Source of the DNA: Halobacillus sp. Nhm2S1
GTDB taxonomy: Bacteria; Bacillota; Bacilli; Bacillales; Halobacillaceae
Length of the DNA stretch: 64,000 nt
NCBI RefSeq assembly: GCF_019599545.1
Contig: NZ_JAIEZV010000002.1
Span: 372,001-436,000, forward strand
Reading direction: 5' to 3'
The position numbers and the translations under genes were made by a program. Shown piece after piece: positions 1 through 8,796 of this stretch (the stretch's first letter is position 1; every line of letters begins with the position of its first letter). Below the pieces are notes generated by a model, which had not been told where the DNA came from, did no database searches, and saw only the letters and a list, made by a program, of their open reading frames with translations.

Positions 1-10
1 GTTTCTTCAT
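1..10 (-). CDS. 5' end of a gene running out of the left edge
   Basis: On the minus strand an AAAGGAGAAAG ribosome site lies about 5 bases before an ATG (bases 8-10) that opens Met-Lys-Lys. Only the first three codons are in the window, so no product can be named. The Lys-rich start would fit a secreted or membrane protein, but that is a guess. Confidence 0.5.
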
Positions 11-193
11 TGAATCTTTCTCCTTTCCCTTAAGTTTTCTCTCTATGGTTTGTATTGTCTTAATGCTTTACTACTTAGGATTTTTCACCCGGAAAGTATT
101 CTATTAAACCTTCTCTAGCTAATTAAAACACCGAATATCAGCATAATGACAGCAATTACTCCTCAAAACGATAACTAATAGAATAATATCAAG

Positions 194-248
194 CAAAAAA
201 GCAGCGTAACACAAATAATTAGATGTTGATGTTACGCTGCTTTTGTTC
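194..248. terminator. intrinsic terminator, probably bidirectional
   Basis: GCAGCGTAAC (201-210) pairs with GTTACGCTGC (231-240). The stem has an A-run on its left and TTTTGTT on its right. It lies downstream of the minus-strand SGNH/CWB2 gene that ends at 326. Confidence 0.8.
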
Positions 249-325
249 TATTTAGTTTTATTGTGAAATTTTCACCCGGCACTTTAAGAATAGGTCACTC
301 TGATGTGCTTGTTTTCTCTGCCACT

Positions 326-1963
326 TTATTTTACTTGTTCAAGCAACTCCTCAGAAACCGTCTCATCAATGGCTCCCGTACCACCTAACAAGGTAAAGTG
401 ACGCACACCGAGCATATCCGCTGCTTCAGCTATGGATTCATCCACTCTAGTAGGAGGGACAAGCAGGAACGTGCTATTCGTTTTCGCTGCAAGGACGGAA
501 CCTGTAAGAGCATCAGCAAAGTCAGCACCAGTGGCAATGAACGCTTTGTCAGCCGGATTGAGCATAGTTGCAACCTCTGCAGATGTTTCGTAACGGTTTT
601 TCCCACTATAGCGGCCAGCTTCGGGTAGTTGATTAAGAACTCCATCGGACACAACACTGCTTCCACCAACGACTATACTTGATTGAAAGTCGGATAAGGA
701 TGTCTCAGTAACTTCAGGAAGTTCATTTGGACGGGTTAATAGAATGGGATAACCCTTTTCCGCTGCATGAGAAGCGATTGATAAAGCATCCGGGAAGTTT
801 AAGCCGTTTGCTACAACTGCTTTCTCCGGCTCTCCATCTAGAACAGCTGCAATGTAGGCGGCTGTTTCAAAACGGTCTTTTCCGCCAATCCGCTCCGCTT
901 CAAGCCCCATGCCTTTCAACTCGTCTTCCACATACGTATCTACTGCCCCTTCTCCTCCTAAAATCACAGCCTTCTTCGCTCCCAATCTTTCAATCTCTTC
1001 TTTCACCAAGGAAGGAAGCTTAGAACCTGTTAGTAAAATCGGTGCATCCAACTTATAGGCAAGCGGTGCTCCAGCAAGCGCGTCAGGGAAGTCGTCTCCA
1101 CGGGCAATGATGACCGTATCTGCTGTATCCCATCCATGGGTGGAAATCTTCACTGCGGTTTCATAACGATCCATGCCTGCGATTCGTTCAGAAGATATCG
1201 GAATGATCGGCTTAAGCGCTTGCCAGAATTCTTCCGCAATCCTCATATACCCTTCTTGTCCAGGGTGGACGTTCTGTGGATTCGGGAGGTATTTCTGATA
1301 ATTCTCAGCGATGGCGTCGAATGTCGGGACGTAACCACTCCCAGATTGTGTAGCAATGGTCTCAATGACCTGGTTCAATGAATTCATCAACTGAATAAAA
1401 GTTGCCTGCTGCTCGGCAGGGTAAGCATAGAAAGGGTTGTAATACCCCATCACAAAAACCTTCGCATCAGGATTCAAGGTACGAATCGCACCCATGATTC
1501 CAATGTAATTGTCCCTTACGTCTTCAAGCTTAGCTTTCACAACTTCAGGGTCCTGCAAATCCTCAGGGTTATTTCTTAGAATTTCAAGAAAGTCATTGGC
1601 ACCGACACTTAAAGTAATGAGGTCTGCGTCACTAACAGCAGCCTGCGTCTCCGTATCATTTTGCAGTTGTGTCAACAAGCCTTCAGACGTTAAACCCGGC
1701 ACAGCGTATTCTTTCGTAAATGAACCCAAACGATAGATATTCTCTAAATCCTCCGCAATGAAATCAGGATAACCTAAACCTGCCGTATTATCGAATTGAA
1801 TACCATAAGCTAACGAGTCTCCAAGCGCGACATAGTTCCAATCCTTAGTCGAATCGTCCGTTTCCTCTGCAAAAGCAAACGACGGGGCTAACATCATGAA
1901 AACGAGTGACAGAATGGCAACGAACCGGACTTTGTTCCTCCCAATAACTTTATGGTCCAACAT
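326..1963 (-). CDS. secreted SGNH/GDSL hydrolase with three CWB2 cell-wall-binding repeats
   Basis: This 545-residue protein is predicted to be exported and held non-covalently in the cell wall. A signal peptide (about residues 1-33, ending AFA) is followed by an SGNH hydrolase domain (about 40-255) with block I ALGDSLAYG, block III VGANDF and the catalytic NVHPG motif. Three CWB2 (PF04122) repeats fill about 257-545, each carrying the family pattern RYETA ... FPDALA ... ILGG. The hydrolase would act on esters of lipids or wall glycans; the true substrate cannot be read. The ATG has an AAAGGAGGGG ribosome site. The gene stands alone, followed by a strong terminator. Confidence 0.9.
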   Translation of the reverse strand: MLDHKVIGRNKVRFVAILSLVFMMLAPSFAFAEETDDSTKDWNYVALGDSLAYGIQFDNTAGLGYPDFIAEDLENIYRLGSFTKEYAVPGLTSEGLLTQLQNDTETQAAVSDADLITLSVGANDFLEILRNNPEDLQDPEVVKAKLEDVRDNYIGIMGAIRTLNPDAKVFVMGYYNPFYAYPAEQQATFIQLMNSLNQVIETIATQSGSGYVPTFDAIAENYQKYLPNPQNVHPGQEGYMRIAEEFWQALKPIIPISSERIAGMDRYETAVKISTHGWDTADTVIIARGDDFPDALAGAPLAYKLDAPILLTGSKLPSLVKEEIERLGAKKAVILGGEGAVDTYVEDELKGMGLEAERIGGKDRFETAAYIAAVLDGEPEKAVVANGLNFPDALSIASHAAEKGYPILLTRPNELPEVTETSLSDFQSSIVVGGSSVVSDGVLNQLPEAGRYSGKNRYETSAEVATMLNPADKAFIATGADFADALTGSVLAAKTNSTFLLVPPTRVDESIAEAADMLGVRHFTLLGGTGAIDETVSEELLEQVK

Positions 1964-2189
1964 GTCCCCTCCTTTGTGTGTTCTTTAACAAACACGACCG
2001 AAATCCAATAAAGAACACTTCTTTATATAATTAGACCTTTTCTTATTTATTCCTGCAAAATTCTCTTGATCCGATACCAATGCATCATACATATGTACCA
2101 GATTAAAAGGAATTCCTGACGGTTCAAATGGTAAGAAGCCAGGGTGGTGTTGAAGATGATGGTTGATGTTTCTGTGGGATTCATCCTAA

Positions 2190-2603
2190 ATGCTTGCATA
2201 TATGATACGCTTGGCCTATAAGACTTGCCATGTAAACTTGAGTTTCGTTCAAGAATGGAGCGTGCAACATTTCTTATTAAGGAGGCCCACTATCGTTGAC
2301 ATCACTCCCATCCTACATATCTTTGCCCTATTCTTTCTGTCTGTCTACCTGGGATTATTGATTCGACTTTTCTATCCCAGACTTCAAAAAAGATGGATAT
2401 CTCTGATCAACGCAGGCGTTCTGCTTTTTTATTCTTTCATGTTCCCTATGATTTTTTATATGTATTATTTATATTTCCCCCTTTCGTTCGCTTCCGCCTA
2501 CCTCGGTCTTTTAATAGGCAGAGGGATTCACAACCTCATATCCCGAGAAGAGCGCAGGCGTATGAAACAAGTTCGGTCCACTAAACAAGTTAAGAAAGGC
2601 TAA
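2190..2603 (+). CDS. small membrane protein, unknown function, start uncertain
   Basis: The reading frame encodes up to 137 residues. From about residue 38 there are two or three hydrophobic stretches (HIFALFFLSVYLGLLIRLF, then two more), followed by a basic tail rich in Arg and Lys. I recognise no family. The start is a puzzle. The ATG at 2190 has no convincing ribosome site. A perfect AAGGAGG at 2279-2285 lies in the middle of the frame, where the only in-frame codons at correct spacing are ATC (2292) and GTT (2295). Membrane topology suits a start near 2292, giving about 103 residues. A terminator follows. Confidence 0.55.
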   Translation: MLAYMIRLAYKTCHVNLSFVQEWSVQHFLLRRPTIVDITPILHIFALFFLSVYLGLLIRLFYPRLQKRWISLINAGVLLFYSFMFPMIFYMYYLYFPLSFASAYLGLLIGRGIHNLISREERRRMKQVRSTKQVKKG

Positions 2604-2683
2604 TCGAACGGCAGCAACTAGGTTAAATGATTTATAAATCGGAACTTCATCAAACTGGTGCTTATGTTTTTAATAAAAAATCA

Positions 2684-2727
2684 TACAAAACAAGGCTTCC
2701 CTGAATGTGGAAGCCTTGTTTTGTATC
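2684..2727. terminator. bidirectional intrinsic terminator
   Basis: A perfect 17-bp stem (2684-2700 with 2709-2725) has A-rich and T-rich flanks inside the stem. It lies between the plus-strand membrane gene and the converging minus-strand gene at 2793. Confidence 0.85.
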
Positions 2728-2792
2728 CAATCAACAATAATCATAGACGGGCCTAGGCAGGAAAAGCGTTACATCAGCTTCGCTTCCCCCAC

Positions 2793-2972
2793 TTATCCTT
2801 CTTCTCTTTTATTTCGTGCTTCTTCCAAGGCATACAACGCCTCATTGTAGTGATAGTTGATTTCTGCATGTGATTTCCCTTTATTCATTTTTTCGACATG
2901 CATTAGGAATTTCAGAATAGCATCGTCAACCTTTTTATTACCTGTCCGTCGAAACGGAACCAGATCCCCCAT
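2793..2972 (-). CDS. small hypothetical protein (59 residues)
   Basis: This is a short soluble, charged protein with no signal peptide or membrane segment. It ends in a Tyr/Glu/Arg-rich helix-like stretch (about residues 38-59). Two in-frame ATGs exist. The second, at 2972, is preferred because GGGGGAG sits six bases before it, while the first (2987) has no ribosome site and its codons form that site. I recognise no family. The neighbouring terminators suggest a monocistronic gene. Confidence 0.55.
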   Translation of the reverse strand: MGDLVPFRRTGNKKVDDAILKFLMHVEKMNKGKSHAEINYHYNEALYALEEARNKREEG

Positions 2973-3140
2973 ATGGATCTCCCCCATCGTATTGGCTTCC
3001 CTTTTACAATACGAATGGTTACAGGAAACGTGTGGATGCGTGCCATTGTACTAAAAAAAGAAGGACATAAGATGATGTATGATCGCTGGTGCCAAGTGTA
3101 AAGCCACTTACCTGCACGAAATGAAATCATTCATGCAAAA

Positions 3141-3177
3141 GGAAAAAAGCGTAACATCTACAGAATCAATATTACGC
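3141..3177 (-). terminator. intrinsic terminator
   Basis: Read on the minus strand, GCGTAA...TTACGC (3177-3149) is followed by TTTTTTCC. It ends the two-gene unit 4111-3230. Confidence 0.75.
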
Positions 3178-3229
3178 CCTCCATAAATTTGCAAATACAT
3201 TTGTTGTCAGATGCACAGCATTTCAATAC

Positions 3230-4009
3230 TTAACCACAGATCACATCTGTAGCTGCCGTGCACCCTATACTCCCAATCATTCCACACACAGTTGCCAGAG
3301 CGAAACCACCTACTCCAGAGGTTATTCCTAGTCCGACCGCAATGGCGTAACATCCCGCGCTCCCACCTGCCCCGCAAAGAGCAGCAAGCGTGTATTCACA
3401 AACTCCCAGGCTGGAAAATGATGCACTTCCTTGACCATCAATCAATTCTTTAATCTTAACACCTGCATCCTCGATGACCTTCTCCTGGGCCACCTCTATT
3501 CCATCTATGTCAGTCAGCATTCCCTCTTTGTCCACATCCAGATTATAAAGTTCGACTTCTTGACCACCTATGCTGAACATCACTTTCATATTAAAGCTTC
3601 CATCTGTATCTAATGATTCTGCATACATCCCCTGATCTGAGACCACTTCTTTCTTATTCAGATCATAAGTAAACTGTGCGTACACCAAGTGACTGCTTTT
3701 TTCCGCTTTCTTTTTATCGAAAATGAATTCGATATAAGCATAGTCCCCGCTGTCCACTTTGGTTATTATGATATTTTCCGGAGATATAGCGTTGATCATC
3801 GATACTTTTTTATATTTTTTATAAGCGGTCGTATGTTTTAAATCGTTCCTAATCTTGTTAAACTCTTTACGATCAACATTAGATTCGAAATCATCCTTCA
3901 CAACATAATCTCCGTGGGCAAGAACTGGGGTGGAAAAACTCATACTCGACACGATCAATGCTAACACCAATACTACAAACGAGACGGGCTTAAAAAAGCT
4001 TTCTTTCAC
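3230..4009 (-). CDS. secreted precursor with halocin C8-like Cys-rich C-terminus (putative bacteriocin)
   Basis: This 259-residue protein has a signal peptide (about 1-31, ending VLA) and a middle region of about 170 residues rich in Asp, Lys and Glu. Its last 58 residues are strikingly different: hydrophobic, Gly/Ala-rich, with six Cys spaced C-x7-C-x7-C-x21-C-x7-C-x8-C and a final Gly. Halocin C8 of haloarchaea is made as a 283-residue precursor whose N-terminal part is the immunity protein and whose C-terminal 76 residues are the Cys-rich toxin. The same two-part layout and a C-x7-C spacing are visible here. The start is GTG, eight bases after AGGAGG. Bacteriocin function is an inference from architecture. 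A secreted protein with a lipid-binding tail is an alternative. Confidence 0.6.
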   Translation of the reverse strand: MKESFFKPVSFVVLVLALIVSSMSFSTPVLAHGDYVVKDDFESNVDRKEFNKIRNDLKHTTAYKKYKKVSMINAISPENIIITKVDSGDYAYIEFIFDKKKAEKSSHLVYAQFTYDLNKKEVVSDQGMYAESLDTDGSFNMKVMFSIGGQEVELYNLDVDKEGMLTDIDGIEVAQEKVIEDAGVKIKELIDGQGSASFSSLGVCEYTLAALCGAGGSAGCYAIAVGLGITSGVGGFALATVCGMIGSIGCTAATDVICG

Positions 4010-4021
4010 ATTTCATTCCTC

Positions 4022-4111
4022 CTAATTTTTCTTTTTGTTACGAATCCTCAACAAGGCCAAAGTCCCAAAGAAAATAATAAAAAATGTGATCAACACTATT
4101 GTCCAGTCCAT
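4022..4111 (-). CDS. 29-residue single-span membrane peptide
   Basis: ATG at 4111 is preceded by a very strong GGAGGAGGG site and opens a 29-codon frame: one hydrophobic segment (about residues 4-21) and a basic tail RIRNKKKN. It ends 12 bases before the GTG of the putative bacteriocin precursor, and that gene's ribosome site overlaps this stop codon, so the two are co-transcribed and probably coupled. The peptide could be an immunity, export or holin-like partner. No family is recognised. Confidence 0.6.
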   Translation of the reverse strand: MDWTIVLITFFIIFFGTLALLRIRNKKKN

Positions 4112-4276
4112 ATCTCCCTCCTCCTTTCGTTCAGGTTCCTTTTACCCCCTGGAAAATCACTTAAACCAAAATATGTAATTTATTATCAAATATTGGTTTA
4201 TCGTGGTAGGTTTGAGTTTTCATTCACAAGGAAGCATGCTCACTCTATTCTTAATTAATGAGACTTAAGATTCTAT

Positions 4277-4322
4277 TAAAAAAAGCATGGCAACATACAT
4301 TTCGTTGTTGCCATGCTCTTTC
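4277..4322 (-). terminator. intrinsic terminator
   Basis: AGCATGGCAACA (4284-4295) pairs with TGTTGCCATGCT (4306-4317). On the minus strand it is followed by TTTTTTTAAT. It ends the 4376-4594 gene. Confidence 0.8.
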
Positions 4323-4375
4323 ATTAAATATCTCATTGTGAAAATCACCCTATTTTAAATAAAAAATGAACCTAA

Positions 4376-4594
4376 CTATGATAGATTTGAACTAAACCCA
4401 TATAAATACGCGACTAACTTATTAAATTCTTCATCAGAGGAACATTCAATTTGTAGATCGATAAAGGTCATCACAATTTCCTGATCCTCAAACGGGAAAT
4501 GGCTGTTATCTACATTCGTTAAAATCTCCCGTTTGGATAACCCCTTTTGTAATAATGCATCTACGGCCTGCTTCATTGAAGATACTTCTGCCAT
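4376..4594 (-). CDS. small hypothetical protein (72 residues)
   Basis: This is a short acidic soluble protein with no signal peptide. Its N-terminal part (about residues 5-25, QAVDALLQKGLSKREI) looks like a small helical unit. A GAGGGGGC site lies upstream of the ATG and a clear terminator downstream, which supports a real monocistronic gene. No family is recognised. Confidence 0.6.
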   Translation of the reverse strand: MAEVSSMKQAVDALLQKGLSKREILTNVDNSHFPFEDQEIVMTFIDLQIECSSDEEFNKLVAYLYGFSSNLS

Positions 4595-4984
4595 TTGTAT
4601 GCCCCCTCAACGTATTAGTCTTTTGCACACTCATCTAACAAAGCCTTCCAATCAATAAAACAGTGAAAACTTGAGGAAACCAGGAATCACACAATCCTGT
4701 ATATACTATTTACTACATCTTTCTCCCAAAATCCTGCTTCTCATCCCGACAATCAAAGGCTCTGGAGAGCATCAACAGAGATGATCCTAACTCATTATGC
4801 GACTCTTTAAATCTATGAAACGCATAAACCAACAAGTCGATATTTGTCATAAAAAATAGATAGCTTTACCTCGAGGACTGGTTTATAATCCTTTTAGTGA
4901 ACTCGAATGGAAGGTGATGAACCCGTTAGAATCAGCGGTTACACTGTTGCTTAAGTCCTAAGGAAGCTATAAGTAAAGGGGAAA
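4595..4984 (+). promoter_or_regulatory. 390-bp gene-free region with a probable promoter for the CWB2 gene
   Basis: No protein-coding feature is seen. A perfect TATAAT lies at 4884-4889, about 95 bases before the ATG at 4985. No good -35 hexamer is visible at 16-18 bases, so it may need an activator. AAGGGG just before the ATG is the ribosome site. Confidence 0.35.
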
Positions 4985-6412
4985 ATGAAACGAGTGAAAA
5001 AATTTGTTGGTTTTACAGTTGCTGCTCTATTAACGTCTACTTTATTCACCACTCCTGCTCTTGCCACAAGCGAAACACCTTTTAAGAGCTTGGAAGATTT
5101 CAAAAAACAAAAGCAGATTCCTAACGCTCAGGAAGTGAATTTGCTTGGTTATAATGAATCGGGAGAATTTGAAGAGGAAGAGCCTAATAACACAATGGCT
5201 CAGGCCAATCAGATTACAACTGAGGATTACGCCACTGGGAAACTCTCGAAGGATGATAAGGATTATTACAAGATCGAAATCAATGGGAATGAGGAAGTGG
5301 ATTTATCTGTGACTCTATCCTCTATATATGAAGATGAAACAAATATGCAGCTGAATGTAAATGTTTATGACTCCACTGGTAAAGAAATGGATAGCTATTT
5401 TGAAGGTAGCGATGAATATGGATACGGGGGCGGATTTTTTCTGGACCCGGGTGTCTATTATTTTGAGGCTTCTGATTTAGCTAACCTGAATAATGGGGAA
5501 ACGTATATGTTGAGCCCACATGTTTTCGATGATGAACCTTTGATTGACCGTATAGCAGGAGAAGACCGCTATCATACAGCAGCAGCCATCGCTGTACGTC
5601 GAAGTGGTGGATATCCAAGTGACCATATCATCCTTGCCACAGGAGCAGATTTTCCGGATGCGCTTGCAGGTGCACCCCTCGCTTTCTACTATGATGCTCC
5701 TATTCTTTTGACGAGAAAAAACGCTCTTCCACAGATTACAAAATCAACGATTGATGTATTAGATGCCAAGTCTGTCACAATCCTTGGTGGCACGGGGGCT
5801 ATTTCCAAAGACGTAGAAAACGCCCTGGTGAAATCAGGACTGGATGTTGAAAGAATTTCAGGATCTGACCGTTACGAAACCGCAACGGCCATTGCTGATG
5901 TGCTTCCACCTAGTGATGGAGCCGTGGTCGCTTACGGAAGAAACTTCCCTGACGCCCTTTCCATCGCCCCCGTAGCCGCAAACAACATGATGCCGATCCT
6001 TTTGACAGAAAAAAGTAAACTTCCAGAATCGACAAAACAGGCCGTCAACGATTACGACTTCACCTACGTTGTAGGAGGCTCCGGGGTTGTCGAGCAAAAG
6101 GTTTTCTCTCAACTTCCAAATCCAGAGCGAATTTCAGGAAAAAATAGATACAGCACATCGGTTGCAATCGCTGAGCATTTTGAACTGGAACCAACGTTTG
6201 TGAATATAGCAACTGGAGCGGATTTTGCAGACGCCCTTGCTGGAGCAGCTTATACGTATGGCGAACCGCTATTGTTGACTCCTTCTGATTACCTTTCCGC
6301 TGAGGCGAAAGATTATTTCGTAAAGAATGAAACCTTCTATTTCACTATTTTTGGTGGCACGGCAGCTGTCAGTGAAAATGTGGAGGATGAGATTCTCAGG
6401 CTATTTGAATAG
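4985..6412 (+). CDS. secreted cell-wall protein: PPC-like domain plus three CWB2 repeats
   Basis: This is a 475-residue exported protein with a signal peptide (about 1-28, ending ALA). An acidic region with the PPC-type signature EEEPNNTMAQA (about 60) and DKDYYKIEI continues to about residue 180. Three CWB2 (PF04122) repeats run to the end (DRYHTA, DRYETA and NRYSTS, each followed by FPDAL or FADAL and a GG motif). No catalytic domain is visible, so it is probably an adhesin or structural wall protein. Its repeats are close in DNA sequence to the broken copy at 7801-8451, which points to a local duplication. Confidence 0.85.
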   Translation: MKRVKKFVGFTVAALLTSTLFTTPALATSETPFKSLEDFKKQKQIPNAQEVNLLGYNESGEFEEEEPNNTMAQANQITTEDYATGKLSKDDKDYYKIEINGNEEVDLSVTLSSIYEDETNMQLNVNVYDSTGKEMDSYFEGSDEYGYGGGFFLDPGVYYFEASDLANLNNGETYMLSPHVFDDEPLIDRIAGEDRYHTAAAIAVRRSGGYPSDHIILATGADFPDALAGAPLAFYYDAPILLTRKNALPQITKSTIDVLDAKSVTILGGTGAISKDVENALVKSGLDVERISGSDRYETATAIADVLPPSDGAVVAYGRNFPDALSIAPVAANNMMPILLTEKSKLPESTKQAVNDYDFTYVVGGSGVVEQKVFSQLPNPERISGKNRYSTSVAIAEHFELEPTFVNIATGADFADALAGAAYTYGEPLLLTPSDYLSAEAKDYFVKNETFYFTIFGGTAAVSENVEDEILRLFE

Positions 6413-6427
6413 AAATCCATTAAAATA

Positions 6428-6470
6428 CCCCCTAAGTAGTCATTAAAAAAATTACCCTTAGGGGGTTTTG
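6428..6470 (+). terminator. intrinsic terminator
   Basis: CCCCCTAAG (6428-6436) pairs with CTTAGGGGG (6457-6465), followed by TTTTGG. It lies 16 bases after the CWB2 gene. Confidence 0.75.
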
Positions 6471-6579
6471 GTATGATTAAAAAATTTATTCTGATGAAAA
6501 TTTCACAACTTCATCCATTTTATAACCATTTTTTGTAACCGGTCTTTTTATGCCAAGTTGTATGACTCATATAAAATGA

Positions 6580-7287
6580 TTATTCAATAATACTTTTGAT
6601 ATGATTTAATAATTTCCTAGTAGCTATTCCACTTATCAATTGTTTATACTCCATAGGCTTTGCAAAATAAAATCCCTGCATATAGCGACATCCAGCATTC
6701 AACCATTCTTTATATTCTTCTTCATCTTCGATTCCTTCTATAACCACTTCATACTCATTTTGCATGAGATATCCTTTCGCTATAGCTGGCTCCTTATTTT
6801 TAGCACCCATATCCATTTTAATGATACGAGGCTTGAATGTACTTATAGTGTCTATATTAGAGTTCTGTTTACCTAAATCATCAACAGCAATATCTAGCCC
6901 TACCTCTTTCAACCTATCAATCCGTTGAAGGATTCGCCATTCTTCCTCTTCGGGATAAGTGGAGTCCTCAGTTATTTCTAAAACTAATCGTGTAATGTCT
7001 ATGTCCTCATAAAAAAGGGGATTAACTAACTCTTTCGGCGTTATATTAACGAACAACTTGTAATCTTCGTATAACTCAAATTCATTAACCGCTATATCCC
7101 TCGCATGAAAATCCAAGTTATCAATGTTGCATTCTTTTAATTTATCGTAGCTCACCTCTTCGTTTGTGCTCTCGATTCTCCCTTTTGTTGTTGCTTCAAA
7201 ACCCACTATCCTTTTTTCTTTCACATCAATAATTGGTTGATACAACGGTATAATCTCAACACCCGAATAATCCGTTTTTATTTCCAT
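6580..7287 (-). CDS. stand-alone EAL-domain protein (cyclic-di-GMP phosphodiesterase or sensor)
   Basis: This 235-residue cytosolic protein consists of one EAL domain with no GGDEF, PAS or membrane part. The family motifs can be followed in order: PLYQPIID, GFEAT in place of EAL, FVNITP, LEITED, DDLGKQN in place of DDFG, IKMD, EGIED and MQGFYFAKP. The metal-binding Glu, Asn, Asp-Asp, Lys and Glu positions appear to be present, so hydrolysis of c-di-GMP is possible. The altered EAL and DDFG words leave open a binding-only role. AAGGGAGA precedes the ATG. Confidence 0.8.
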   Translation of the reverse strand: MEIKTDYSGVEIIPLYQPIIDVKEKRIVGFEATTKGRIESTNEEVSYDKLKECNIDNLDFHARDIAVNEFELYEDYKLFVNITPKELVNPLFYEDIDITRLVLEITEDSTYPEEEEWRILQRIDRLKEVGLDIAVDDLGKQNSNIDTISTFKPRIIKMDMGAKNKEPAIAKGYLMQNEYEVVIEGIEDEEEYKEWLNAGCRYMQGFYFAKPMEYKQLISGIATRKLLNHIKSIIE

Positions 7288-7455
7288 TTTCTATCTCCCT
7301 TCAAGAGTAATGGCATTCACCTTAAATGCTACGTTATAAAGAACGAACTTTCTATTTTTATTATTCGACACAAGCCGTCCATTGTGATCTCGTGCTTAGT
7401 AAAGAATGTTTAAAATGATGTCAAGAATATTTCTGTTCGGAATTTACGTCGGTGA

Positions 7456-7496
7456 AATAATAGAAGGTGCGGGAATAACCCGCACCTTCTATTATT
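7456..7496 (-). terminator. strong hairpin terminator
   Basis: A perfect 18-bp inverted repeat (7456-7473 with 7479-7496) with a 5-base loop overlaps the stop codon of the minus-strand frame ending at 7496. Confidence 0.7.
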
Positions 7497-7777
7497 TAAA
7501 CTTGATCCATGGCTTTTGTGAAATGATAAAAATGACTAAGTTTGTGGGCTTCCCATCCCATACCATCCTCGACACCTGCATTTAAGACATAACGTGATCC
7601 CAACTTATGCCCATCAAATAAATACTGAGAGTTATCTAAAAAGTCATTTTCGATAACAAAGTTGATAATGATTTCATCATAGCTATCAGAATAGATAGTG
7701 GTTCCCGTGCAGGGCAGGTTCAAGTTAAGACGAATGAAAATCCATATAAAAGCTGGGAAATGTTCGAGTTGAATCAA
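7496..7777 (-). CDS. short hypothetical frame, probably the 3' remnant of a gene
   Basis: The 93-residue frame would start at TTG with no ribosome site. Its C-terminal two thirds look protein-like (acidic, then HKLGSRYVLNAG and YHFTKAMD), and it ends inside a strong terminator, as a real gene would. Upstream it borders the decayed CWB2 copy. I think it is a 5'-truncated gene of unknown family. Confidence 0.3.
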   Translation of the reverse strand: MIQLEHFPAFIWIFIRLNLNLPCTGTTIYSDSYDEIIINFVIENDFLDNSQYLFDGHKLGSRYVLNAGVEDGMGWEAHKLSHFYHFTKAMDQV

Positions 7778-7800
7778 AATGCAAGATGAAGTTTAATAAT

Positions 7801-8451
7801 TAACCTTTGATACAGACCGCCCCCGGGCATCAATACAGCGGCAGCGATTGCCGTTCGCCTCTTTGGTGGGTGGACAAGTGATCATATCACACTGGAAATA
7901 GGAGTCGATTTTCCTGATGCGCTTGCAGGGGCACCGCTTGCCTGCTTTTAATCAGGAAAAAACTCATTGGGCACCCAGAGTTTCTACCGTACGCGACCAC
8001 AGTTACATCACTAAGGGGTAAGCACTACGGCTTTAGTCGTTGCAGTTTGGTACCGGTCAGACCTGAAATTCTTTAGACGTCCAATCCTAATTCCAAAAGG
8101 GAGTTTTCGACGTTCTTGTGAATTGCCCCCGTAACGCCAAGGATCGTGAAATGCTTGGCACCTAATACATCAATCGTTGATTTCGTAAGTTGCGTCTATT
8201 TAACCCGTAGCTGCAAGCAATATAGACTAGAACAAACATTTGTGAATATTGCGACTGGAGGGGATTTTTCAGACGCCCTTGCAGGGGCAGCTTACACGAA
8301 TGGTAAACCATTATTGTTGACTTCTTCCAATTACCTTTCGCCTGTAGTGAAGGATGATTTTTGTTAAGCAGAACGAAACCTTTACTTCACTATTCTTGGT
8401 GGCACGGCAGTTGTCAGTGAAAATGTGGAGGGTGAGATTCTGGAGGAATAG
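7801..8451 (+). pseudogene. decayed CWB2 cell-wall protein, with an inverted internal segment
   Basis: Bases 7801-7957 match the first CWB2 repeat of the gene at 4985-6412 in direct orientation (DHI...VDFPDALAGAPLA), then hit a stop. Bases about 7962-8195 match the next part of that gene only when reverse-complemented (acaaaatcaacgattgatg and the gtggtcgcttacgg region). From about 8200 the match is direct again and ends with FVNIATGGDFSDALAGAAYT, a stop, then LGGTAVVSENV. It therefore carries at least one inversion, deletions and several stops, and cannot make a CWB2 protein. No start or signal peptide remains. Confidence 0.85.
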
Positions 8452-8740
8452 GTGTCTAAAACTTTACTGTTCTATAGTCAGCCTTAACAGAATGCAAAGT
8501 GAAATCATTAAGTAAGAACAGATTAAACACCACCAAGTAGTCAATATGGCTTAGTGTCGTTTTTTTATGGATTATACTGAAAAACTCAAAAATGACTCAT
8601 AATTTGGTTAATCACTTACTAAAAACGCAACCCGAAGTGAAAGATTATGGAAAGACCATTGATTCTTTAATAGCCGGGGAACATTAACATTTCTACCACA
8701 CCTAAATAAAATTAATTTTCAAACTTTTCACTAAAATGCA

Positions 8741-8769
8741 TTGACACCTCCCCTTTCCCTTGCTAACAT
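8741..8769 (+). promoter_or_regulatory. sigma-A promoter of the SAM-riboswitch operon
   Basis: TTGACA (8741-8746), a 17-base spacer and TAACAT (8764-8769) preceded by TGC (extended -10). Transcription would start near 8776, about 20 bases before the first riboswitch. Confidence 0.75.
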
Positions 8770-8796
8770 GGCACTTAACCAAATAACGAAAGAACA

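Noticed and set aside
8146..8367. A plus-strand frame of 73 codons as a separate gene
   Set aside because: Its second half is the last CWB2 repeat of the decayed copy and its first half is antisense to the inverted segment; it has no ribosome site. Included in the pseudogene instead.
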